From assembly GCA_016787085.1 (NCBI GenBank), contig JAEUVJ010000010.1, positions 1 through 52,190 of the forward strand: a stretch of DNA of 52,190 bases, written 5' to 3'. Numbering within the stretch: position 1 is the stretch's first letter; each line of letters starts with the position of its first letter. Position numbers and translations under genes: made by a program. The stretch comes from Chitinophagaceae bacterium. GTDB lineage: Bacteria; Bacteroidota; Bacteroidia; Chitinophagales; Chitinophagaceae. Below, piece after piece: positions 24,760 through 35,800 of the stretch. A model generated the notes under the pieces. The model did not search any database and was not told the origin of the DNA. It was given only the letters and a program-made list of their open reading frames with translations.

Positions 24760-26235
24760 ATGCCTGTTCGGGTCAAAACATATATACGTAACATTCTGTT
24801 GTTTCTTTGCCTGATAGTTTTTGATACAGCCGTCAGGAGCCAATGCACTTTACCTATCAATACATTTCCCTATACTGAAGGCTTTGAAACCAGCTCTGGT
24901 GGCTGGTTTCAGGGTGGTGTGGCTTCTGACTGGACATGGGGTGCTCCCGCAAAACCTATTATTACAATTGCTGCAAATGGCAACCGCTGCTGGATGATAG
25001 GAGGTCTTACCGCCAGCTCTTACAACAATTCGCAGGCGTCCTGGCTGCAAAGCCCCTGCTTTGATTTTTCATCACTGCAATACCCCTATATCACATTCAG
25101 CGTCTTCTGGGAAATGGAACAGCGTTTTGATGGTGCCGGTATTCAGTATTCAATTAATAACGGATCATCCTGGTCAGACATCGGTTCCTTTAATGAAGCA
25201 CCCTATTGTCTGAACAGTAATTGGTACAACTATTCACCGGTTACCTACCTTTCATCATTATCGGCTACCAGGAATGGGTGGTCGGGCAACATACAAACTA
25301 CTTCCGGCAGTTGCCTTGGCGGTAATGGCAGCAACGGATGGGTTACAGCTCGTCATATTCTGCCGATGCTGGCCGGTCAGTCATCCGTCATTTTCCGGTT
25401 TATTTTTGGATCAGGTACCACCTGCAGTAATTATGATGGCTTTGCCATTGATGATATAACCATAGGAGAGGCACCCCCAAACAGTGCCGGCTTCACATCA
25501 ACTTGTATAAACAGCACGACCGTTTCGTTTACCAATACCTCCTCACTTTGTCCCACCCTTTTTAACTGGAACTTTGGCGATCCCGCATCCGGAGCAGCTA
25601 ATACTTCCTCTGCTAAAGACCCTGTTCACCGCTTCTCCGGATCGGGCACTTATACCGTTAGCCTTACTGTAAGCGGGCCGGGCAATGCCTCTTCCACAAC
25701 AACGGGAGACGTAACCATACTAACCGCTGAAGCCATTGTTATTACTCCTGCTGATTGTATTGCCAATAATGGCGGCTCTGCTATGGCAAGTGCTGCCGGT
25801 GGCTCCAGCCCCTATACTTATTTTTGGAACACAACCCCTGCGCAAACAACAGCTATAGCCACGAACCTTTCATCTGGAAATTATCAGGTAATAATTAATG
25901 CCGCAGGCGCATGTCCCGATACAACTATCGTCACTATCCCGTTTGATCTTTCCTGTGTTGGCATTTATTTCCCTACAGCATTTACGCCGAATGGGGACGG
26001 TAATAATGATGGCTTTGGCCCGCTCGGCAGCCTTTCATTGTTGTCCAATTATTCAATGTCTATATACAACCGCTGGGGGCAAAGGATTTTTTATAGCGCC
26101 GATCCATTTCAAAAATGGGATGGCTCATTCCGGGGAAATTCTTCAGACAACAGCGTTTTTACCTGGCATGCAACATACCGGTTGCCCGGCCAGGCAATTG
26201 TATTGAAAAAAGGAACTGTGATATTGATAAAATAA
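24760..26235 (+). CDS. secreted T9SS cargo protein with PKD and gliding-type C-terminal domain
   Basis: The 491-residue exported protein has a signal peptide (about 1-28), a jelly-roll-like domain common in T9SS adhesins (about 35-235; WTWGAP, SWLQSPCFDFS, FAIDDITIG), and a PKD-like Ig domain (about 245-325; FNWNFGDPASG, TYTVSLTVSG). A short SprB-like repeat (TPADCIANNGGSAMASAAGG) leads to the type B sorting domain (about 400-491; FPTAFTPNGDGNNDGF, IYNRWGQRIF, WDGSFRG, GTVILIK). Cell-surface adhesion or gliding is likely. A possible TAGATTTG promoter element lies at 24726-24733. It converges with the helicase gene with 8 nt between stops. Confidence 0.88.
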   Translation: MPVRVKTYIRNILLFLCLIVFDTAVRSQCTLPINTFPYTEGFETSSGGWFQGGVASDWTWGAPAKPIITIAANGNRCWMIGGLTASSYNNSQASWLQSPCFDFSSLQYPYITFSVFWEMEQRFDGAGIQYSINNGSSWSDIGSFNEAPYCLNSNWYNYSPVTYLSSLSATRNGWSGNIQTTSGSCLGGNGSNGWVTARHILPMLAGQSSVIFRFIFGSGTTCSNYDGFAIDDITIGEAPPNSAGFTSTCINSTTVSFTNTSSLCPTLFNWNFGDPASGAANTSSAKDPVHRFSGSGTYTVSLTVSGPGNASSTTTGDVTILTAEAIVITPADCIANNGGSAMASAAGGSSPYTYFWNTTPAQTTAIATNLSSGNYQVIINAAGACPDTTIVTIPFDLSCVGIYFPTAFTPNGDGNNDGFGPLGSLSLLSNYSMSIYNRWGQRIFYSADPFQKWDGSFRGNSSDNSVFTWHATYRLPGQAIVLKKGTVILIK

Positions 26236-26243
26236 TAGCATAG

Positions 26244-28754
26244 CTATGCCGGAAGGCTATCCCGGTATTTCTTCCATGCAATCACTAACCTGATTTCTCC
26301 AAAACCAATATCACTACCCAGTGATTCTTTAATTGCAGTAATAGAGCCGTTGGCAAAGTTTTCAATAGCCGGTTTTATCACTTGTAGTTTTTCCCGGTTG
26401 ACCAACTCTTCAATATTGATCTCCCCGGCAGACACATAGTACGCCAGGTGGTTTTCGATAGTTTGTATAGTGAGGTTCCGTTCTTTGGCAATCTTCTCCA
26501 CCGGATTACCCTCTTTAAACAGCCTGAAAGATTCCGCCTTTGTATCTCCCTTTGTTTTTTTAGCCTCTGATCCTGCTTTTCTTTCCCGCTTGGACGGCTT
26601 TTCATGTATAAGGGATGAGAGCCCCTTATTCTTGCCATAGGTTGTTATCACATCAAGAAACTGCTGGCCATATTGCTCCACTTTCGCATCGCCGAAACCG
26701 CTGATCTTTCTCAGTTCGGTAAGTGTATGAGGTAAATAGCGGACCAGGTCCTCCAGCGTATTACTGCCCGCTACCATATAGATCGGCAGGTCATTATTTG
26801 CACAAATAGAATCACGCAGTTTTCGTAATTGCTGGTACAGCAACGGATGCGGAACATCCTTTTGCTGCTGAGAAGCCCCGGCATACGCATTTACTGAAAA
26901 CACGGGCAAAACAAACCCCTTCTTTCGACAATGCCATCTCTCAATATCCAACCTGCCGTCAGAACCTTCCATCAGGTGTTTCTTTGCACATAGTTCTGCA
27001 AAGACCTCTTTTATATCATCATTGAATTCTTTGGCATGTATCTTACTGTCAGTTACTACAACCGATCCCAGTAGATATTTTATTGCCGAATCCAGCTCTT
27101 TGGCAAAGTGAGCAGCCGCCTTGACTGTTCTTTCCTGTAAGACGATGTTGTCTTCCGGAGGCATCGGTTCCCGGAATTGTCCTTTTATCCAGGTATGAAA
27201 TTTTCCCGCCGTCTCCTGTATCTGGTTTATCATTTCTATAAGTCTGCCTATCCAGGAAAAAGATTCCGTGTTAAAAGAAGTATTGTTATCCGACAGGTAT
27301 TTGCTTACTTCCTGTGCATAGTTGCTGGCTACACTGAAATCAAACGTGGATAGAAGCATTTTTTCCTGATAAACTCGTCGTTCTGTCAGCAATTCCTGAT
27401 TCAGCTTTGCTGATGAGGAACTGTTTTGTGAAAAAGCAACTATCCGATGATCGCTAAAAAGGATACCCGGTCTTATTTCACTTTGAAGGACCATCCCCTC
27501 CAGGTTTGTACAGCGGCTAAGCGCTACATATACCTGACCCGCGGCAAAAGACCGCCCGGCATCTATAACTGCTTTTTCAAATGTGAGCCCCTGGCTTTTA
27601 TGAATAGTAATGGCCCAGGCCAGGCGCAAGGGATACTGACTGAAGGACCCCAGCACGTTTGACTCCATCTGCCTGTTTGACCTGTTAAGGGTATACCGGA
27701 TATTCTCCCATCGCTCTTTGCGTACTTCTATCCCGCTTGTGTCATCCTTGCATTTCACCACGATCTTATCGTCGTCCAGCATTGTTACGATTCCGATCTT
27801 ACCATTGAAATACCGCTTACTCTTGTCGCTGTCATTTTTAATGAACATTACCTGGGCTCCGGTTTTAAGCAACAACACTTCTTCTGCCGGAAATGCCGTA
27901 TCCGGGAATTCCCCATCCAATTCGGCCCTGTAAGTAAATGCCGGTGTATCCAGCTTTGCCAGTTCGGCAGTGTTGGTGTTGCGGGCTGTCTCATTGTGCG
28001 TTGTTAATATAATATAGCCGTCATCTGCTCTTCTTCTGAAATAAGGCTGGTATCTCGATTGCAATATTCTTAAGCCGTCTTCGTCCAGTTCATTGTTACG
28101 TACCTGGTTTAATACATTAATAAACCGCTCCTCGCTTTGCCGGTATATTTTGGTGAACTCAATATATAACGGTGCTTCTTCTTTTATTGCTATGCTGTCA
28201 AAGAAATAAGGACTGGTATAAAATTCAGATAGGATATTCCAGTCTTGTTCCTTTACTACCGGTGGTAGCTGGAACATATCCCCTATAAGCAGCAGCTGAA
28301 CACCGCCGAACCGCTCATTATACCGCCTCCGGATATGCCGTAGCACGGTATCAATGGCATCCATCATATCGCAGCGAACCATGCTTATTTCATCAATGAT
28401 CAGTAATTCCAACTGCTCCAATACTTTGATCTTTTCCTTTGTCATACGCAGGCGGCTGAGCAAACTATGCCGGTTAACAACTTCGTCACGATGATTGGAA
28501 AATCCCTTTTCTCCGGGAATAAAAAGAGAAAGCGGCAGCTGAAAAAACGAATGGATAGTAACCCCGCCTGCATTGATAGCAGCAACACCCGTTGGTGCTA
28601 CTACGGCCAGTTGCTTCGGACAGCTCTCCCTGATATACTTCAGAAAGGTCGTTTTTCCCGTTCCCGCCTTACCGGTAAGAAACAGGTTCCGCGAACTTTG
28701 ATTGACCAGGTCGGCAGCCAGCCGGAACATTTCATTTGAACTGTCGTGATTCAT
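26244..28754 (-). CDS. PIF1/RecD-like superfamily 1 helicase with HRDC and C-terminal HTH
   Basis: The 836-residue protein is a predicted 5'-3' DNA helicase. Helicase motifs are Walker A GKAGTGKTTF (about 28-37), VAPTGVAAINAGG, the DE box LLIIDEISMV, and the C-terminal AWAITIHKSQGLTFEKAVID and QVYVALSRCT. A Lys/Glu-rich linker precedes an HRDC domain (about 640-715; LYQQLRKLRDS, ISGFGDAKVEQYG) and a helix-turn-helix region (SFRLFKEGNPVEKIAKERNLTIQTIENHL). This architecture is typical of Bacteroidota. The ssb gene lies 72 nt upstream on the same strand, so joint action in DNA repair or replication restart is plausible. Confidence 0.92.
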   Translation of the reverse strand: MNHDSSNEMFRLAADLVNQSSRNLFLTGKAGTGKTTFLKYIRESCPKQLAVVAPTGVAAINAGGVTIHSFFQLPLSLFIPGEKGFSNHRDEVVNRHSLLSRLRMTKEKIKVLEQLELLIIDEISMVRCDMMDAIDTVLRHIRRRYNERFGGVQLLLIGDMFQLPPVVKEQDWNILSEFYTSPYFFDSIAIKEEAPLYIEFTKIYRQSEERFINVLNQVRNNELDEDGLRILQSRYQPYFRRRADDGYIILTTHNETARNTNTAELAKLDTPAFTYRAELDGEFPDTAFPAEEVLLLKTGAQVMFIKNDSDKSKRYFNGKIGIVTMLDDDKIVVKCKDDTSGIEVRKERWENIRYTLNRSNRQMESNVLGSFSQYPLRLAWAITIHKSQGLTFEKAVIDAGRSFAAGQVYVALSRCTNLEGMVLQSEIRPGILFSDHRIVAFSQNSSSSAKLNQELLTERRVYQEKMLLSTFDFSVASNYAQEVSKYLSDNNTSFNTESFSWIGRLIEMINQIQETAGKFHTWIKGQFREPMPPEDNIVLQERTVKAAAHFAKELDSAIKYLLGSVVVTDSKIHAKEFNDDIKEVFAELCAKKHLMEGSDGRLDIERWHCRKKGFVLPVFSVNAYAGASQQQKDVPHPLLYQQLRKLRDSICANNDLPIYMVAGSNTLEDLVRYLPHTLTELRKISGFGDAKVEQYGQQFLDVITTYGKNKGLSSLIHEKPSKRERKAGSEAKKTKGDTKAESFRLFKEGNPVEKIAKERNLTIQTIENHLAYYVSAGEINIEELVNREKLQVIKPAIENFANGSITAIKESLGSDIGFGEIRLVIAWKKYRDSLPA

Positions 28755-28775
28755 AACGCCCTGCTAAACTAAATT

Positions 28776-28813
28776 AAAAAGGGCACTGCAGGGTTATACC
28801 CAGTGCAATGCCC
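28776..28813 (-). terminator. likely terminator of ssb
   Basis: On the minus strand, GGGCATTGCACTGGGT pairs imperfectly with ACCCTGCAGTGCCC and is followed by TTTTTAATTT. The hairpin lies between ssb (stop 28827) and the helicase gene start (28754). Confidence 0.6.
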
Positions 28814-28826
28814 CAACGTTACTGTT

Positions 28827-29171
28827 TTATTCCGCTGATTTTATACCCAGCATCAGCAACTCATTTACCTGTATCTCCGTAATATATTTCTTGTTGCCTT
28901 CTTTATCAGTATAGCTGCGGTTGATCAGCTTGCCCTCGATCGCTACTTCTTTTCCTTTGTCCAGGTATTTTTCAGCAATATCGGCCAGTTTGCCCCAGGC
29001 GATAAGGTTATGCCATTGCGTCTCTGTTACTTTATCGCCGCTGGCGTTGCGATACACCTCATTGGTGGCCATGCTGAAACGGGCGAGCTTTTTGCCATTC
29101 TCTGTGTTCTTCACTTCTGGTTTACCGCCCAGGTTGCCGATCAGCTGTACTTTGTTTTTAAGTGCGTACAT
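28827..29171 (-). CDS. ssb: single-stranded DNA-binding protein, short form
   Basis: SSB coats single-stranded DNA during replication and repair. The 114-residue protein is essentially one OB fold: NKVQLIGNLGGKPEVK (6-21), FSMATNEVY, TQWHNLIAWGKLADIAEKYLDKGKEVAIEGKL and YITEIQVNELLML. It stops just after the fold and lacks the Gly-rich linker and acidic DDIPF-type tail that recruits partner proteins. This suggests the short paralogue found in Bacteroidota rather than the main SSB (inference). It lies next to the PIF1-like helicase gene. Confidence 0.92.
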   Translation of the reverse strand: MYALKNKVQLIGNLGGKPEVKNTENGKKLARFSMATNEVYRNASGDKVTETQWHNLIAWGKLADIAEKYLDKGKEVAIEGKLINRSYTDKEGNKKYITEIQVNELLMLGIKSAE

Positions 29172-29360
29172 AATTGTAAGTTTTACGTGTTTTGAATTTT
29201 GTTATCTCAGTCACCGGTTTGGCCGTTGACGAAACAAAGATGGGGTCGTGAAAAAACGATAGTCGGTTTTTATCCCTTTACTTCCGGATGTAGCCGTTTG
29301 TAAACGATTGTACACAGAAATTTTTCGTATCTTATATTGAAAATCAACTTTTTCTTTCCC

Positions 29361-29741
29361 ATGCCCACTCCATTAGCTACAGAAACAAAGAGCTGTTTAG
29401 CTTGCGGTAAACCCATCAAAGGACGATCCGACAAAAGGTTTTGTGACGATTATTGCCGCAACAGCTACAACAACCAGCTAAAATCTGCAGGTAATAACCT
29501 GGTGCGAAACATTAATAATTCACTCGGTAAGAACAGGCGCATATTAGAAAGTCTGTTGCCCGAAGGGGAAGAAACCGCAAAAGCCAATAAAGAGAAACTT
29601 CAGCGCCTTGGGTTCAGTTTCAAATATATTACCCATAACTATGTTACCAAAACAGGCAAGACCTATCATTACTGTTATGAGTATGGCTATCTGCCGCTGG
29701 AGAGTGATTGGTTCCTGATCGTGAAGAGAAAAGAAGAGTAG
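29361..29741 (+). CDS. zinc-ribbon protein of unknown function
   Basis: The 126-residue cytoplasmic protein has a four-Cys zinc ribbon near the N-terminus, C12-x2-C15 and C28-x3-C32, with GRSDKRFC between, as in DUF2116-like ribbons. A helical segment follows, then a C-terminal domain rich in aromatics (FSFKYITHNYVTKTGKTYHYCYEYGYLPL). The ATG at 29361 is preferred over the TTG at 29337. I recognise it only as a conserved Bacteroidota type. It converges with the giant LamG/Ig gene and shares a bidirectional terminator with it. Confidence 0.75.
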   Translation: MPTPLATETKSCLACGKPIKGRSDKRFCDDYCRNSYNNQLKSAGNNLVRNINNSLGKNRRILESLLPEGEETAKANKEKLQRLGFSFKYITHNYVTKTGKTYHYCYEYGYLPLESDWFLIVKRKEE

Positions 29742-29783
29742 CTTCAGCTCGTTGCTTCCATTTTGTATTCTAGCTCATCTCTA

Positions 29784-29820
29784 TAAAAAATAACCCCGCC
29801 ATTGCTGACGGGGGGTTTTT
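29784..29820. terminator. bidirectional terminator between zinc-ribbon gene and giant surface gene
   Basis: AACCCCG and CGGGGGGTT form the stem with a loop of about 10 nt, flanked by A-rich sequence on the left and TTTTT on the right, so it can act on both strands. It sits between the convergent stops at 29741 and 29841. Confidence 0.8.
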
Positions 29821-29840
29821 CAACGCTGTCCTAACAGGAC

Positions 29841-32800
29841 TCAATCGGACTTCGTTTCTCTGCGCATGGCAGAATAACTTGTTTCATTTTCTTTTCGCAT
29901 AAAAACAATGGGGCTCGGCGCAGTCCAGGTAAATTCATATACCCGGTTGACAGAGCCGCGATCGGCGCCATAGAACCTGATGACGCCATCATTGCGGCCG
30001 GTTCCGTAATGCAGGCCATACATATAGTCACTGCCGCCGCCCATATTATAAATATCCCAGGTGGTACCATTCCATGTATATTCAAATACCTTTCCATTGG
30101 CATTGCAGGTATATATCCTGTTGACTCCATCATTTCTGCCGGGAACGATGTAAGCATGAATATTTTGTGTGCCCGCTAAAGGCATATTGATAAATGTCCA
30201 GGCACTGCCATTCCAGGTAAACTCACGTACCCGTCCATCATACAATGCAGAATATACCCTGGTGATACCATCATTGCGGCCATCTCCCAACTCAAGCCCC
30301 CTGGCGTCGCCATTGTCACCCATACTGGCAATCGTCCATGCCGTACCCGTCCATCTTGCTTCAAAATTGCCGGAAGAGATAGAAGAAATATAGATATAGT
30401 TCTTTCCATCCATACGGCCATTTCCAAGGGCCAGCTCATGCGCACCCGGCGTACTACCTACTAATAACTTCGTCCAGCTTGTGCCATTCCAGGTGAATTC
30501 ATACAACTCCTGCGTACTTGACGCATACAATCTGGTTACTCCATCATTGCGGCCAACGCCTACTACAGCATGCATACCCAGGTTACCTACACTGCCCACT
30601 GTCATCTGTTGCCAGCTTGTTCCATTATGCCATATTTCATAGATATTATTGTCATAACTCGCCGCATACAATCTTTCTATACCATCTCCCCGGCCGGGGC
30701 CAATGGTTGTATTGTGTATTTCCTGCGCGGAAGGTGACCCGCCGATATCAAGCGGCCCCGTCCATACGGTACCGTTCCAGGTATATTCCAGCATTCGCCC
30801 GGTAGCAATCGTTCCTATGTAAATCCTGTCTAACCCGTCTGATTTTAGCCGGCCTACACGAACGGTATTATTGGGAACGCCTGTAGAGCCAATGGTAGAA
30901 ACAGTCCATACTGCCGGTGTAGAAGAAACGATCAGCGTAACAGGTGCGGTCCTTATAGTACTTCCGCTTACACCCTGCACTGTCAGATTATACGTTCCGA
31001 CAGGCGTGGATGCAGAGGTGGTCAGGGTGAGAATAGAAACAGCAACAGGCACTGGTGATGCCGGGCTGAATGAAGCGGTAACTCCTGCTGGCAAACCAAG
31101 CACTGAAAGTGTAACAGGACTGACAAACTCATTTGTTTCATTCACATTAACTGTCACGGTGATGGCATCGCCAATAGGCACATTCAGAATGGACGGAGAG
31201 GCGGTAATGGCAAAATCGGCAGCCGTTGTAATATTCAGAGTTGCCTGCTGCGTGTGTGTAATTCCTTCTGCCGTGGCGCCTACAGTGAACACATACGTTC
31301 CTAAAGGTGCGTTGTTGGTGTTGATGAATAATTGTGTTTCGCCCTGGTGCGACATGGGGTCGAAAAGATAGTGGCCTGTCACCTCTGGCGGTAATCCGGA
31401 AAACCAAAGATCCACTCCTGAAGAGGTAGCAAACCCGTTGAGATAAGTCACGTTAATGCGGAAGTCCGTTGTGCCCGACACCTCCACATTCTTAACCGTC
31501 GTCAGTAAAGTAAATGTAAAATCAGGGGCTACATTGATCGCCACTTCAGATGATGTGGTGGTATTTCCAGCAGCGTCCCTCGCTCTTGCCGTCAGTACAT
31601 GCGGCCCATTGGATACTGTTTCTGTATTCCATGTCAGGGAATAAGGGGCTGTCACATCTTCGGCTTCCAGGTTGGCTCCATCCAATAAAAATTGAACCCC
31701 CGCTACACCAAAATTATCGGCCGCAGTAGCCGTTATATTGACCATGCCCGAAACATTTCCGCCCAAAGGAGAAGAAATGCCTATGGAAGGAGGGGTGTTG
31801 TCCACTCCTATCGGAGTGTTCATATCCGCAACCACTTCTGTCGCACTGAGCAGTTTGTTATAAAACCGCACTTCATCCACTGATCCGTTCAGGTATTCAC
31901 CAAATGGCTGATTGGACCCGATACGGATATTGGCAGGATTGATGGTTGTTATCGTGCCCGCGGACGAAACATCTGTTCTTACTGTCACGTCAACACCATT
32001 TACATAAATCGAAAAACGGTTATTCTGCGGCTGGCCGGCATTATAGGTAATAGCAACATGACTCCATACACCTGCTGTTAATACATTATTGGAACTATGT
32101 GCCCCGATCTTGCTGGCCCCGCCATTTACCCACCAATACACAGACACCCCATTGGTAACAGGCCCTCCATCGGCATCGGAACTGCTGTGCGCATAGAAAT
32201 AAAAGAAATTAGAAGTATTGAGGGTTTGGCTCCAGACAGTGCCCCATTCAGTAAAGTTATTATTCCTTACCCATGTGCTCCAGGTATAGTTCTGTGATGG
32301 ATCAAGAGTAAAATTGTTGTGATCAGCAATATTGATATACTGATTTGACCCATTCAGGTTGACGCCCTGCCCATATTTACCAGCAGCCCTGGCGGGGGTA
32401 TTTGTCAGTGTCCCATTGTGATTATTACCAGAAATATCTATAGCAGTTGTTCCGGAGCTTTCATTTAACCCTAATGCGGCTATCAGGTTGGTTACATTGT
32501 TTACCGTTACAGCGACCGGCGCTGAAGTGGTAAGGTTTCCTGCCGCATCGCGGGCACGAGCGGTTAATGTATAATTTCCGCTTGTCTCCATCAGCGTATT
32601 CCATGAGACAGTATAAGGGGCTGTATTATCTTCTGCTCCAAGATTAGCCCCGTTCAGCAAAAATTGTACTCCGTTTACTCCTACATTATCGCTGGCATTA
32701 GCGGAAACGTTTATCGTTCCTGACACACTACCAGCTGCCGGAGCAGTAATATTTACAGAAGGAGGAGTAATGTCATTGTTTACTGTTACTATTACTTCTG

Positions 32801-35800
32801 CTGAAGTAGTTGTATTTCCTGCCGCATCTCTTGCCCTCGCAGTAAGTGTGTGACTGCCGTTTGATACTGTTATGGTATTCCAGCTGATGCCATAGGGCGC
32901 CGCCAGGTCTTCCGCACCGAGGTTCAAGCCGTCTAACAAGAACTGCACCCCGGCTACCCCGGTGTTATCAGAAGCGTTACCGCTTACTGTTATAGTTCCG
33001 GTTACATTACCTGCCGCCGGTGCAGTAATAGAAATAGCGGGGAATTCTATATCATTATTGACCGTCACTATCACATCGGCGGCAACACCCGTATTACCCG
33101 CAGCGTCACGGGCACGGGCAGACAAAATATGGTTACCGTTTGATACGCCCGATGTGTTCCATGAAAAAGAATAAGGAGCTGTAACATCTTCCGTACCCAG
33201 CTCCATACCGTCAAGTAAGAACTGAACACCCGTTACACCGAGGTTATCGGTTGCGGTAGCTGATATCGCTACTATTCCCGATACATTACCTGCTGTCGGC
33301 GCTGACAAAGAAATCACCGGCAATTCTGTATCTGAAGGATTGTTGACATTCACGATGACCGTTTCTGATAATGCACTGTTTCCTGCGGCATCTCTCGCCC
33401 TTGCGGTGAGGGTGTATGAACCATTGGCAAGCGCCAATGTATTCCATGAAAAACTATATGGCGCCAATATATCCTCTGCGCCAAGATCAACGCCATTGAG
33501 CAGGAACCGGACACCTATGACACCAACATTATCCGAAGCGTTAGCTGTTATGGTTACTGTTCCAAGCACATTGCCCGCTGCCGGTGAGCTGATATTTACG
33601 GCTGGCGCTTCTGTATCCGGTGGATTATTCAATACATCAACCACTACCGGCGCCGAAACAGTGGTGTTGCCCGCAGCATCTCTTGCACGTGCTGTTAATG
33701 TGTAATTACCATCTGTTACGGTTGTGGTATTCCAGGAAAAAGTATAGGGTGCCGACACGTCCTCTGCACCCAGGTTAACACCGTTCAATAAAAACTGTAC
33801 CCCGGCTACACCGGTATTGTCGCTGGCGGTTGCTATTATTTCAACAGTGCCATCAATTATACCAGCAGATGGTGAGGTGATGGATATGACCGGCGACTCT
33901 GTATCATTATTTACAGTAACTATTACTTCGGATGATGTAGTTGTGTTTCCCGCCGCATCTCTTGCCCGTGCTGTTAATGTATAGGTCCCGTTGGCAATAG
34001 TGGTTGTATTCCATGAAACGGCGTAAGGAGAAGTATTATCCTCTGTCCCAATACTGGCTCCGTTCAACAGGAACTGTACACCCGCTACAGTTGTGTTATC
34101 AGATGCATTGGCTGTTATATTCACCGTTCCCGAAATAGTACCGGCTCCTGGTGAAGTTATACTTACAGAAGGCGGGATAATATCCGGTGCAATGGGGGTG
34201 TTCATATCCGTTTGTATCTCTGCCTGGCTTAAAGCCCTGTTGTATATTCTAACTTCATCTATCAGTCCCGCAAAATATTGACCGGCCAGGGCTGTTGTGC
34301 CTCCTATCCGCAGCGGGTTGGCGGTTACGGTAATGTTTCCTGTCACAGCTGCAGACGATACCTGTACGCCGTTTATATACAGCCGAAACGTACCGCCATC
34401 GTATGTGCTGGCCACATGTATCCATGTGTTCAGTGTCAGTTTCGAAGTTCCGGTAACTACTATATTACCGCTACCGATACGCATCCTGCTGCTGGGGCGC
34501 TGGTTATTTGCATTAGAGGCATTATTGTTTGCCGCCATGGTGTATGTAAAATTGCCTGTGCTCCTGTCTTTACAGATCACCGTTTTAAATCCTGTAAGGT
34601 TAGAGGGGTTTACCCATGCTTCCAGGGTCATACCATTGGTCAGGTCAAGTGAGTTGGCGTCATTGATATTTATATAATCATTCGTTCCGTCAAACAATAT
34701 AGCAGACCCAAATCTGCCGGAAGCCGCCCACGCAGCGCCGTTAGTTAGTGTACCGGTATTATTGTTACCTGAATTATCATTAGCTGTTGTTCCGGTGTTC
34801 TCATTGAAACCATAGGCTGCGACAAGATTAGTATTATTCACTGTTACATTCACCGCGGCCGATGTGGTAGTGTTACCGGCTGCATCCCGGGCCCGGGCCG
34901 TCAATATATGACTGCCATTAGCGATTCCGGTTGTGATCCATGATATAGCATACGGTGCTGTCATATCTTCTGCACCCATATTCACGCCATCCAATAAAAA
35001 CTGTACTCCCGCTACACCCACATTATCTCCGGCGCTTGCATTGACATTAATGGTGCCTGATACGGTTCCGCCTGTGGGAGAAGTAATGGCTACTGAAGGC
35101 GATTCTGTATCCTGCGTATTGTTTTGAACTGTGACAACCACCGGTGTTGATGTGGCAGTATTGCCCGCAGCATCCCGTGCCCGGGCCGTCAATGTATGAC
35201 TGCCGTCTGTGATGGTTGCGGTGTTCCATGATATAGTATAAGGCGCTGTCACATCTTCTGCGCCCAGGTTCACGCCATCCAATAAAAACTGTACGCCGGC
35301 TACCCCGGTATTATCAGTCGCTCCGGCGCTGACGTTAATGGTTCCCTGTACGGTTCCGCCGGATGGTTCGGTGATGCTCACTGAAGGAACTTGCGTATCA
35401 TTATTTACCGTAACGCTTACAGCGGCCGAAGTAGTTATATTGCCGGCTGCGTCCCTGGCAACAGCTGTCAGGCTATGCACCCCATTGGTGGCGGTAGCGG
35501 TATTCCATGTTATCGAATACGGGGCTACGGCATCTTCTGCGCCAAGATTTACTCCATCTAATTGAAACTGCACACCGGCTACACCCGTATTATCATTTGC
35601 GCTGGCATTGACATTGATTGTCCCGGATACGTTTCCGGGAGCCGGAGAAGAAATGCTGACAGTTGGCGATTCTGTATCCGCTACACTGCCGATGTTCATA
35701 TCGCTTTGTATCTCTGCCTCTGAAAGAAGTCTTCTGTAATACCTGAACTCGTCTACAGACCCGTTCAGGTATTCTCCGTAGGGTTGATTAGAGCCAATGC

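Noticed and set aside
33340..33705. Plus-strand Ala/Val-rich frames across the giant surface gene
   Set aside because: They recur with each Ig repeat because the DNA repeats; this is antisense shadow coding.
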